A DNA stretch of 55,615 bases from PALSA-1006 sp036171275. GTDB taxonomy: Bacteria; Pseudomonadota; Gammaproteobacteria; Burkholderiales; Gallionellaceae. A model generated the notes under the pieces. It did not search any database. It was not told the DNA's origin and worked only from the letters and a program-made list of their open reading frames with translations. Position 1 is the stretch's first letter; each line of letters opens with the position of its first letter. The stretch is taken from positions 1 to 55,615 of the forward strand of contig JAVHQT010000021.1 of the NCBI GenBank assembly GCA_036171275.1, in the 5' to 3' direction. Of the stretch, positions 37,242 to 46,300 are shown in pieces. The position numbers were made by a program, and so were the translations under genes.

Positions 37242-37905
37242 AAAAATAATTCTCAGTGTGGTCGCTGTGGCGATTGGTGTCATTACGCTTTTATTGATGA
37301 TGCCCGCCAAGGATGTCAATATCCCTGAAACCCTGCCGTGGAAAATTTCCCATCCTAGCCCCGACACCACTCGTGTCTTCGGCATTACCCTCGGTCAAAC
37401 CACGCTCAATCAAATGGATCATTTATTTGGCGAGCAAGCCGAAATAAGCTTGTTCAAAACGACCGAAGGGAAAATGCTGATCGAAGGCTTTTATGACGAA
37501 CTGAATTTCAATGGCTTAAAAGCAAAATTTGTCATCACCCTCGCCGTTCCTCCTGCAGAATTACCGGCTATTTATCAACGCGGTTTACGCATTAACGGTA
37601 CGCCAAGCGGCAAGCGCATCACGCTGAGCTTTGATGATACCGCGCGCGTCCGCGAAGCCGCCGTTGCTAGCATCACCTATTTACCCAGCGCAAGGCTGGA
37701 AGATGCGCTATTTGCCAAGCGTTTTGGGCAAGCCGAACAACGAATTAAGGAAAAAAAGACCGGCACAATTCACTGGTTGTATCCAAAACTCGGGCTGGAT
37801 ATCACCTTAGGTGGAAGCGAAAAATCGGTTTTACAATACGTTGCGCCACGAGATTTCGCCCTGATTAGCGCCCCTTTACTGGCACAAGGCGAACCGCTTC
37901 CTTAA
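37219..37905 (+). CDS. Unrecognised membrane-anchored periplasmic protein
   Basis: A 228-aa protein with an N-terminal membrane anchor (KKIILSVVAVAIGVITLLLMM) and a soluble domain without a motif I recognise. Two ATGs, at 37219 and 37234, arise from a 15-nt tandem repeat that also forms the tail of the upstream protein. The first is about 10 nt from an AAGGA, so I use it. Open frame exists further upstream but inside the coding region of the upstream gene. Function unknown. Confidence 0.65.
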   Translation: MVKNQMDKKIILSVVAVAIGVITLLLMMPAKDVNIPETLPWKISHPSPDTTRVFGITLGQTTLNQMDHLFGEQAEISLFKTTEGKMLIEGFYDELNFNGLKAKFVITLAVPPAELPAIYQRGLRINGTPSGKRITLSFDDTARVREAAVASITYLPSARLEDALFAKRFGQAEQRIKEKKTGTIHWLYPKLGLDITLGGSEKSVLQYVAPRDFALISAPLLAQGEPLP

Positions 37906-37934
37906 TCACGGCAAAACGGCAATACCAGCAACCC

Positions 37935-38080
37935 TCGGAAGCACGCATTCGTTTCGTTCATGGTAAGTTTGTCGCACCATGAACGAAAAAAATATCTAAT
38001 AAATCAACAACTTAAAACAAACCGTTCATCTTAAGCGCATTAAAAGTATCACTCCCTACAAGATAAATCAGCGCTTCCTC
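37935..38080. repeat. Probable palindromic repeat, copy 4, with perfect 13-bp hairpin
   Basis: A perfect inverted repeat TTTCGTTCATGGT (37952-37964) / ACCATGAACGAAA (37976-37988) with an 11-nt loop is followed by unpaired sequence. The right end (AAATCAGCGCTTCC, about 38063-38076) matches the tip of copy 1 in inverse orientation. The hairpin recalls the GTTCGTGGTGC block of copy 1. There is no T run, so it is not a typical terminator. It fills the spacer before the ZIP gene. Confidence 0.5.
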
Positions 38081-38159
38081 AAGCGCGGCGCTAAAAATTC
38101 AAATTTTGACGCTTGTTTCTGTATAATCCGCGCCCCTTGCCCATCCCCAAACCAAACTT

Positions 38160-38933
38160 ATGAGCGTCTTCGCTTGGATCATCGTCGCCAGTCTTTTTGG
38201 TGGCGCACTTAGCGTCATCTTCGCCGCCGTATTCACGTTCAAGGGCGGCACACATTGGATTAGCGCCTTAGTCAGTTATGCCATCGGTGCCATGCTAGGC
38301 GCGGTTTTCCTCGATATTTTGCCCGAAGCGCTCAAACTCAGCAGCAACATTCCCGTGGTCACCGGTGGCTTGCTGTTTGGAATTTTGCTATTTTTTATTT
38401 TAGAAAAATTGGTGTTGTGGCGGCACTGCCATCACGATCACTGCGAAGCACATGAACCTTTAGCCGCTTCTGCGCACGACCATGGCCGCAGCGGCATGAT
38501 GATTATGATCGGCGACACCTTTCACAATTTCGTGGACGGCATCATCATCGCTGCCGCATTTACCACCGACATTCATCTAGGCGTAGTTACTTCACTGGCA
38601 ATTATTGCGCATGAAATTCCGCAAGAAGTTGGCGATTTTGCAATTTTACTGCACTCTGGCTACAGCAAATTACGCGCTTTTCAAATGAATTTAGTTTCTA
38701 GTTTGGCCACTGTAATCGGTGGAATTTTGGGGTATATCACCTTGCAATCCATGCAAACTTGGGTTCCTGCACTGTTAGCTTTGGCGGCCTCCAGCATGAT
38801 TTATGTCGCTGTTGCCGATTTAATTCCGGGCTTACACAAAAGAACCCAATTACGCGATACCGTCCAGCAAGTGACACTCATTGTTTGCGGCGTTGCTACG
38901 GTAGCGTTAATGAATCACTTAATTGGCGTTTAA
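38160..38933 (+). CDS. ZIP-family divalent metal transporter
   Basis: A 257-aa inner-membrane protein with about eight helices. Helix 4 carries HNFVDG and helix 5 HEIPQEVGD, the two metal-site motifs of ZIP transporters. A histidine-rich loop (HCHHDHCEAH, then HDH) after helix 3 is typical. Likely substrates are zinc or iron. No Shine-Dalgarno is evident. The 3' end overlaps convergent aat by 15 nt. Confidence 0.9.
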   Translation: MSVFAWIIVASLFGGALSVIFAAVFTFKGGTHWISALVSYAIGAMLGAVFLDILPEALKLSSNIPVVTGGLLFGILLFFILEKLVLWRHCHHDHCEAHEPLAASAHDHGRSGMMIMIGDTFHNFVDGIIIAAAFTTDIHLGVVTSLAIIAHEIPQEVGDFAILLHSGYSKLRAFQMNLVSSLATVIGGILGYITLQSMQTWVPALLALAASSMIYVAVADLIPGLHKRTQLRDTVQQVTLIVCGVATVALMNHLIGV

Positions 38934-39605
38934 ACGCTCAGTTTTCTGCCAAGGCTGAGCGGGTGAACGCGCCGTCAACACTTGCAAATACTGACTAAAC
39001 TCCGTTCGCGGAATTTCTCTTGCGCCCAACGATGCCAGATGAGCGGTGCGCATTTGGCAATCAATTAAGCCAAAACCATCGGCTTGCAAACGATTCACCA
39101 AAGCAACAAAAGCAATTTTCGACGCATCGGTGGCACGAGAAAACATCGATTCGCCATAAAACATTTGCCCGATTGCCACGCCATATAACCCGCCCAGCAA
39201 CTCGCCATCAAGCCACGTTTCCACCGAATGCGCAAAACCTTGGCGATGCAATTCCGTATAAGCGGCAATCATCGGTTCACTAATCCAGGTACCGGCTTGC
39301 CCTTGCCGTGGCGCAGCACACGCTCGCATCACTACTGTAAATGCCGTGTCGGTCCGCACTTCAAACGGCGTACGGCGTAGCGTTTTTTTTAAAGAATGGG
39401 ACACGTTAAGTTCCGCAGGAAATAACACCATGCGCGGATCAGGGCTCCACCATAAAATCGGCTCGTCCGCATTAAACCAAGGAAAAATACCCTGACGGTA
39501 CGCTTGCAATAACCGCGCTGCACTTAAATCCCCGCCCATCGCCAGCAAGCCATTCGGCTCGGTCAAGGCACTTTCGAGTGGCGGAAAAGATTGCAATGCA
39601 TTCAT
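38919..39605 (-). CDS. aat: Leucyl/phenylalanyl-tRNA-protein transferase
   Basis: Adds Leu or Phe to the N-terminus of proteins that start with Arg or Lys, marking them for ClpAP via the N-degron pathway. The 228-aa protein shows FPPLESALTEPNGLLAMGGD, YRQGIFPWF, WWSPDPRMVLFP, GLYGVAIGQMFYGESMFS and LIDCQM, all family hallmarks. The frame is open to 39662, but the conserved region starts at ATG 39605 (MNALQSFPP). Confidence 0.95.
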   Translation of the reverse strand: MNALQSFPPLESALTEPNGLLAMGGDLSAARLLQAYRQGIFPWFNADEPILWWSPDPRMVLFPAELNVSHSLKKTLRRTPFEVRTDTAFTVVMRACAAPRQGQAGTWISEPMIAAYTELHRQGFAHSVETWLDGELLGGLYGVAIGQMFYGESMFSRATDASKIAFVALVNRLQADGFGLIDCQMRTAHLASLGAREIPRTEFSQYLQVLTARSPAQPWQKTERLNAN

Positions 39606-40027
39606 GTTCGTGTTCCTTTTCTGTCTTAAACCGATCAAAATAATGCGCCGTTGAGTTGGCAAACGATTCTAAACTTCACTCCGTGCATGTGAAGGCGCGT
39701 CACGCCCAGCCGGACAGAGTAGTGGTTTTAAATGACGCAATCTGGGCTGACCTCAATTGCCGCGACTAAACGTGAGAATCAACCAAAGTTCGTCAACGTT
39801 GGCTCGCAGCAGCGTGGTCAAAGCTCGTTCCAACCTTTGAAAAAGGGAAAGCGCACACTCCACCTTGCAAGCGCCGCATTGGAATTTCCAACCCCTTCCT
39901 TGAAAAGGAAGAGACAGGGCGCTTTTACTGCAAATAAAAGCAACAGCGTGCGTTTCTATTGTGGTCAAGAATACCAAATCGCTCAGTGAGCGTATTTAAA
40001 ATTATTCAATATAATCATATACTTAAA
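39606..40027. other. 422-bp intergenic region between aat and the esterase gene
   Basis: Holds a 7-bp perfect hairpin with a 3-nt loop (39895-39911, CTTCCTT/AAGGAAG) and one copy of the short dispersed motif at its right end. Open frames on both strands (such as 39732-39989 plus) have no start signal and no recognisable product. No promoter is convincing. Confidence 0.45.
39995..40027 (-). repeat. Short dispersed motif, copy at 40.0 kb
   Basis: On the minus strand TTTAAGTATATGATTATATT followed by GAATAATTTTAAA. It is the fullest member of the TAAGTATATGATT subtype, lying just after the esterase stop. Confidence 0.65.
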
Positions 40028-40714
40028 CTAACTACTCATCCGAATCGCCAGCCAGTTTTCAATATCACGCACTTCTGCGGCGCAGACGGTATGCGGCATC
40101 GCATACTCATGCCAAACAAGCTGATGCCCTCGTTTTTCTAAATTATTTTTCGCAGACATTCCCAAGGAATACGCGACGACAGAATCTTGTCGGCCGTGCG
40201 CCATAAAAATAGATTGTTGAATCCCAAGCTGATTTTCGACGCTATTTTCTTCAGCCAAAGGCAAATAAGTGGACAGCGCGATGATGCCGCCCAAAACTTG
40301 ATTGTGCTGCAATCCGGTATGCAGCGCGACTGCCCCACCTTGAGAAAACCCCGCCAAATAAAGCTGCGACGCAACAATCCCGCGCGCGCGTTCCTGGGTA
40401 ATTAATTGCTCAATTCGCCACTGGGCACGGGTTAAATCTGCCTGATTAGTGTGCGTACGTCGCCCCTGATTTAGGGCGGGGTCTAACTCGCTAGGCGATA
40501 TATCATACCAAGAGCGCATGATCGCACCACCATTCAAGGTCACGGCTTGCAAGGGCGCATGGGGAAAGACATAACGCACCGGCACCGGCAAGTGGATGTC
40601 GGATGCCAACGGCAAAAAATCTTCGCCATCTGCGCCCAGTCCGTGCAACCAAATAATGCTGTGCGCGGGATTCGCGCCCGTTTCAACAGTCAGATGAGGC
40701 AGAATTGCGGGCAT
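40028..40714 (-). CDS. Alpha/beta-hydrolase carboxylesterase (phospholipase/carboxylesterase family)
   Basis: A 228-aa cytosolic esterase of the PF02230 family. The catalytic serine is in AGFSQGGAVAL, the aspartate in MAHGRQDSVV and the histidine in EYAMPHTVC. The oxyanion region is IIWLHGLGADGEDF. Family members cleave short-chain esters or lysophospholipids; the natural substrate is unknown. Confidence 0.92.
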   Translation of the reverse strand: MPAILPHLTVETGANPAHSIIWLHGLGADGEDFLPLASDIHLPVPVRYVFPHAPLQAVTLNGGAIMRSWYDISPSELDPALNQGRRTHTNQADLTRAQWRIEQLITQERARGIVASQLYLAGFSQGGAVALHTGLQHNQVLGGIIALSTYLPLAEENSVENQLGIQQSIFMAHGRQDSVVAYSLGMSAKNNLEKRGHQLVWHEYAMPHTVCAAEVRDIENWLAIRMSS

Positions 40715-40837
40715 ATATGCTTTCTATTCAACAAAATGATAGGGTGGTGCTAAGATTATAGTATCAGTACTCGCCAGACTTGCTGTGGCAATACTTAACT
40801 GATCAAGATTACAAAAAAAAGATTTTTAGGAGGAAAC

Positions 40838-41356
40838 ATGAAAAGAAACATCACTCCAACCTCGGTTGAGAAAGTCATGCGTGAAGACGATTTCATCGTT
40901 TCCATGACGGACACAACAGGTCGAATTACCTATGGCAACCGGATTTTTATCGAATTTTCTGGTTATACCGAAGCCGAATTACTCGGGAGCCAACACAATA
41001 TCATCCGTCATCCTGATATGCCGCGCGCGGTGTTTAAATTACTCTGGGACAAAATCGCCAATCGAGAAGAGTGTTTTGCTTATGTTAAAAACATGGCAAA
41101 AGACGGTAGCTTTTATTGGGTTTTTACCAACGTCACACCGACGTTTGATCCGGCCGGTAACATCACCGGTTATTTTTCAGTACGCCGAAAGCCGAAAGCC
41201 AGCGGCGTTGCCGTGACAACCGAAGTTTACCGCTTGATGTTAGAAGCTGAAAAACGCGCCGGCCCTGCCAATGCCATTGCCGCCTCCACGCAAATTCTCG
41301 TCAACATTTTAAATGAAAAGGGGCTCAGCTATGATGAACTCGTCCTTGCTCTTTAG
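40838..41356 (+). CDS. Small PAS-domain protein (Aer-like sensor module)
   Basis: A 172-aa soluble protein, nearly all one PAS domain of the type at the N-terminus of the aerotaxis receptor Aer (DDFIVSMTDTTGRITYGNRIF, HNIIRHPDMPRAVFKLLWD, YWVFTNVTPTFD). Such domains often bind FAD, but the binding is not proven here. A strong AGGAGGAAAC lies directly before the ATG. The last 26 nt overlap the chemoreceptor gene in another frame. The pair resembles an Aer receptor split in two, and the PAS protein probably talks to that receptor. Confidence 0.88.
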   Translation: MKRNITPTSVEKVMREDDFIVSMTDTTGRITYGNRIFIEFSGYTEAELLGSQHNIIRHPDMPRAVFKLLWDKIANREECFAYVKNMAKDGSFYWVFTNVTPTFDPAGNITGYFSVRRKPKASGVAVTTEVYRLMLEAEKRAGPANAIAASTQILVNILNEKGLSYDELVLAL

Positions 41357-42818
41357 GTTTTCAGCGCTGTTATGGTCGTTTTCATTCGGCACATTTGTCA
41401 TCATTGGCACCAGTTTTTATTTGCATGGCATTGATGGTGATGATTGGATCATGTTTCTTTTTTTGGTCGTTGCCATTTCCGTTTCGGCGATGGGTCAATG
41501 GCTGACGCGACGCTGGCTTGCGCCCATTGATAAACTCAAAAAAGTGATTGATGAAGTCGCGGAAGGTAAATTTAATAGCCGCGTCACTGGCATTGCGGAA
41601 AATCAAGAGGAAATCAATTCACTCTGCTGGAGCGTCAACGATATGTTAGACCAACTAGCCGCTTTTTTTCGCGAACAAGAAACCAGTTTTCGTTGCAATT
41701 TAAATGGGCAATTTAGCCGACTGGCGATAGGCACAGGCATGCGCGGCGGCTTCAAAAAAGGGCTTGATAATCAAAATATCTTGCTTTCTGGCATGACTGC
41801 ACAAAAAACCGCCGCCATGCGTACCAAAATGCTGTCGCGCGTTCAAACTTTAAACACCGATCACCTTCTAAAAAATCTTCAATCAAATCAACAAGATATG
41901 AAGGTTATTACCGACAATATGCAGCATCTTGCCGAGCTGGCAAAGCAAACGCGCGAGGATGCCGATGACAGCAGATTGACTGTTCAAGAGGTGGTGCGGC
42001 GGCTTTCCGGAATTGTCGAGCGCGTCAATCGCGCCAACGAAGCGATCACCGCGCTCAACGCCCGAAGCGCAGAAATTACCCGTGCTGTCGGGTTAATCAA
42101 TTCGATTGCCGATCAAACTAATTTATTAGCGCTCAATGCGGCAATCGAAGCTGCGCGCGCCGGTGAGGCAGGACGCGGCTTTGCCGTGGTGGCAGATGAA
42201 GTCAGAAAGTTGGCAGAAAATACCAAAAACGCCTCAGAATCAATCGGTAAAATCATGCTCATGCTGCAAGACGATGCGTCAAAAATGCAAAAAGATTCTG
42301 CCGAAATGCACGAAATCGCCAATGCTTCGCAAGACGTGATTAGCCGCCTCGAACACAAATTTACTTCGTTTAACCAGTCAGCCGTGACTACCTATGCAGG
42401 CGCGCGCTATGCACAAGATTTAAGTTTTGCCTCGCTAATTAAAGTCGATCACGTCATTTATAAACAGCGCGCTTACGTGTTGATTAACGACCCGAATAAC
42501 ACCGAGATTCGCAAAGCGGTCAGCGTGGATCATCAACAATGCCGACTTGGAAAATGGTACGCCGGTGATGGCAAAGCCATTTTTGGCAACAGCACTGGTT
42601 ATCGTCAACTGCTGGAACCGCATCGCAAAGTGCATGAATGCATTCATGAAATGGCGGAAATGTTGGATAAGCCTTGGGATAAAGACGATCAGCTACAAGA
42701 TCGCATTTTCAATGCCCTGTTCTGCGCAGAAGAAGCCAGCTTAGACGTGATGCGTAGCATGGATCAGACGGTGGCAGAGTTACATCCTGAAGCGGACAAA
42801 ATGTTAAGCGCAACATAA
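41331..42818 (+). CDS. Methyl-accepting chemotaxis protein with C-terminal CZB domain
   Basis: A 495-aa chemoreceptor. Two close hydrophobic segments (about 5-30 and 33-52) form a hairpin with almost no periplasmic domain, so it senses inside the cell. A HAMP follows (about 55-105), then the signalling region with the tip motif NLLALNAAIEAARAGE, then a CZB zinc-binding domain with an early His (KVDHVIY), HQQCRLGKWY, and late His residues (EPHRKVHECIHEM). CZB domains sense zinc and, in related proteins, hypochlorous acid. ATG 41331 follows AAGGGG by 9 nt. No methylation or CheW genes are nearby. Confidence 0.9.
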   Translation: MMNSSLLFRFSALLWSFSFGTFVIIGTSFYLHGIDGDDWIMFLFLVVAISVSAMGQWLTRRWLAPIDKLKKVIDEVAEGKFNSRVTGIAENQEEINSLCWSVNDMLDQLAAFFREQETSFRCNLNGQFSRLAIGTGMRGGFKKGLDNQNILLSGMTAQKTAAMRTKMLSRVQTLNTDHLLKNLQSNQQDMKVITDNMQHLAELAKQTREDADDSRLTVQEVVRRLSGIVERVNRANEAITALNARSAEITRAVGLINSIADQTNLLALNAAIEAARAGEAGRGFAVVADEVRKLAENTKNASESIGKIMLMLQDDASKMQKDSAEMHEIANASQDVISRLEHKFTSFNQSAVTTYAGARYAQDLSFASLIKVDHVIYKQRAYVLINDPNNTEIRKAVSVDHQQCRLGKWYAGDGKAIFGNSTGYRQLLEPHRKVHECIHEMAEMLDKPWDKDDQLQDRIFNALFCAEEASLDVMRSMDQTVAELHPEADKMLSAT

Positions 42819-43319
42819 GCAGGGTCGGCTATGCTAAATTCACTTTGCATTGCCAATCCCGCTCAGAACACACGGCTTGCGTGCATTTTAATCACGGCAT
42901 CAAAGTTAAAAAGTCTATTATAATCAGGATGTTATATATACCGCACCAACCGAACCCACTGCACTATCCGCCGCTTAGCGATTGTCGAACTGAAAGACAA
43001 GCAGCCGTAAATTTTCCTGAGCGGCATCGGTCACTCGCAGCGCGTACACCCACACTGCGAGTAACCATGAATACCAGCGGTGTGACCCTGTCAGGCTGCA
43101 CCTGCCACTCCGTCACAATGAAGGAGAAATAAAACCGCTGCGATTCTTTAAGTCCGACAACCTGCTAGAAACGCCTCACAACCAAACCATTTTCTGCCCA
43201 TACTAACTCGACAAAACGGCAGCCCAAAACGCAATCATTCTTCGCTTCACGTTACTGATTATTCGGGTAAAATCGCGCCGCGCCAACCGGTGCCAGTGAT
43301 AGCGGAATTCGACGAATAA
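42819..43319. other. 501-bp intergenic region with hairpins and an orphan ribosome-binding site
   Basis: A TATAAT-like box lies at about 42919. Two inverted repeats follow: ACTCGCAG/CTGCGAGT (43033-43040 with 43055-43062) and TGTGAC/GTCACA (43081-43086 with 43112-43117, enclosing CAGG/CCTG). Directly after comes AAGGAG at 43121-43126 inside a tiny ATG..TAA frame of four codons. No start codon stands at the right distance for a gene. An open frame over 42845-43132 is not recognisable as a protein. It may be a structured leader RNA of the next gene. Confidence 0.4.
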
Positions 43320-46300
43320 ATGAAAGTTGGGCGTAAATTAATTTTGATCGTGATTGGTAGCGTTGCGCTGGTTACAATTCCTGCTGTTGCGCTCATTGAC
43401 CAACTGACTGAAAACAATTTACTGGCTAACGCAGCCGAAAATTTACGGCTTGAAACGGAAGCGCTCGCCACTGCCCATGCGCGACAATTAAGTAAAGCCG
43501 AATCGAATCTCAAAACACTCTCTCTGCTATTAAACAAATCGCTGGCACAAGCCCCAGAACGTAGTGAGACGGCCGCTTTTGATCAGCTCGTCAAGCAAGA
43601 AGTGGATGGCGCGTGGCGTAATCCTTTTAACCCGTTTAACGAACTACAAGAAGCGGGGATTTTTCTACCCCCTGCTCAAGCCATTCGCACTGAACAAAAA
43701 ATATTTCACCTTCGTGCCAAGCATATTTTGGACATTTTTGGCAGTTCGTTCACCAATCCCTTTGGCAGAGTTTGGTTGCTGACACACCAGCGTACAGCCG
43801 TTATTTTCGATCACCAGCTACCTGATTTTGTTCATCAAATGGCGTCGGGCACTGACTATTTGCACACCGAATGGATGACACTAGCTTCGCCTGAAGCCAA
43901 TCCAGAACGAAAAATGCGCTGGTCGCAACCTTTTTTTGATCCAGTTCCGCGCCGCTGGATGATTAACGCAGTCCAGCCTTTAGACTTCAACGGCAACTGG
44001 CTTGGCGTCATTGGAAACGGTCTTTATTTAAATCAAATCTTGCCTTTACTATTGCAACCCAATGAACGCCTGTCCGCTGAACAGCATTTTTTACGCGATG
44101 CACAAGGTCACTATATTTTGGCCGGATCGTGGCAAGCAGACTTAGAAGCCGGCCCGGGAAACTTCAAACCCAATTTAAGCAACGACCCCAAGCTTGCACA
44201 CTTATTAACCCTAATTTTTACGGAAAAAGCGCACGCTTTCAAAAGCCCAATTACGCTGCAAGGTCGTCAATATTTAGCCGTTGGCATCAAAATACAGCCG
44301 CTTGGCTGGCAATATCTAAGGCTCGTGCCCACCGAACAAATTCTGAAACCCGTTCGCTACAACTTTCCAGAATTACTCGCCACTATCATGGCAATCGGTG
44401 TGTTAATTGGACTGTTGATTGAAATGGCGGTACAACGAAACATTGTGCTAAGACTGCAAACGCTCGCGAAATCGGTGCGTCGCTACGGCGCTGGCGATTT
44501 AACTGCGCGCGCGCAGGTGATCGGTGACGATGAAATAGCCCAAGCCGCCCATGATTTCGATGCGATGGCCGAGCAACTGAAAGCAACCCTCGATGCGATT
44601 CCAGACTTACTGTTTGAAATGGGACTAGACGGACACTATTACAGCGCCCATTCGCCAAGTAATCAGCTTTTAGCGGCCCCAATTATTGATCTCATCGGCA
44701 AAAACGTGAGCGATGTTCTACCTCCTTCCGCTGCTAAAATTGTTTTCACCGTCCTGCAAGAAGCAGAACGCATCCACTATTCGCACGGCAAACAATTTGA
44801 ACTGACGCTGCCCATCGGGCATTGTTGGTTTGAATTGTCTGTTGCCAAAAAAATGCCCGCCGCCGATGGCAGTTCGCGCTTTATTGTCATGTCGCGCGAC
44901 ATTACCGAGCGCAAAAAAATTGAACTGGATTTACAAGAGCAACTGCGTTTTGCCAGCGCCCTGAATCGCATTGGCCGCTGGATTGTTGAGCTGGAAGATT
45001 CGCACAGCTTATTAGAAGAAATTATTTTGGAAGTATCACAAACGCTAAACGCCGATCGAGGCTTAATTTATGATATTTCGTACTCACGCGGTTCAGCGAA
45101 TGGAATTTGCGAATGGGTAAACCCACTCCATCCTGAAACACCTGCCGTCAAAACGGTGCATTTACTGGAATCATTTAAGCATTCATTAACTGAAATTCGC
45201 CGCACACAAACCTGCATAATCAGCCAAGCGGACAACGCAAACCCTTTTTTGCTGGCCGATGGTGTAAGCGAATTTTTTCACCATACTCTCGGCATCAAAA
45301 GCCTGCTCTGGCATCCGCTTGCCTTTCGAGAGGATGGTTTTTATTTATTGGTTCTCAATCAGCTTTACCAAAGCAAAGTTTGGTCCATTAGCGAAATTGA
45401 CTTTTTAGACTCCATCAGTCATTTACTCGATGTCGCAGTGGATAAAATTCGCCTGATTAATGAACGCGCACTGGTCGAGCAAGATTTACGCATTTCTGCC
45501 ACGGCATTTGAAGCACGCGAAGGGATGTTAATCACCAATGCTGACCAAGTGATTTTACGGGTCAATCAAACTTTCACGCGAATTACCGGTTATGCCGAAA
45601 CAGAAGTGATTGGTCAATATCCCAAAATTCTGAGCTCTGGCAAGCATGATGCCAATTTCTTTCAAAGCATGTGGGAACGGATTTACCGCGAGCATTCTTG
45701 GGAAGGTGAAATCTGGAATAAACGCAAAAATGGTGAAATTTATCCTGAATATCTCACCATCACGGCGGTCAATAATCAACATGGTTTAGTGGTCAATTAC
45801 GTGGCGACTTTTACCGACATTAGCGCCAATAAAGCCGCTGAAAAACGCATTGAGCAACTGGCTTTTTACGACCCACTGACCAACTTGCCCAACCGCAGAA
45901 TGCTAACGGACAGATTGCAACAAGCGCTGGCGTCAAGTTTCAGAACCGGCAAACAAGGGGCGATTTTATTTATTGATCTGGATCACTTTAAAACCATCAA
46001 TGACACGCTGGGGCACGCGGTTGGCGATCAACTTTTACAACAGGTTGCACAACGCCTCAATGCCTGCGTGCGCGAAGGCGACACCGTGGCACGCTTAGGC
46101 GGTGATGAATTTGTCGTCATGCTAGAAGACCTCAGCACAGCCGCGATAGAATCTGCCGAACAAGTTGAAGTGGTGGGCGAAAAAATTCTCGCCTCACTCA
46201 GCGAACCGTATGTTCTGCCCAAACACGAACTGAATAACACCCCCAGCATCGGTGCAACCTTATTTAATGGCACACTACAATCCGTCGATGATTTACTGAA

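Noticed and set aside
39732..39989. 85-codon open frame between aat and the esterase gene
   Set aside because: No start signal, rich in basic and serine residues as in random frames, overlaps a hairpin, and has no family likeness.
42845..43132. 95-codon open frame on the plus strand between the chemoreceptor and GGDEF/EAL genes
   Set aside because: No ribosome site before it, unusual composition, and it runs through two hairpins; it does not look like a protein.
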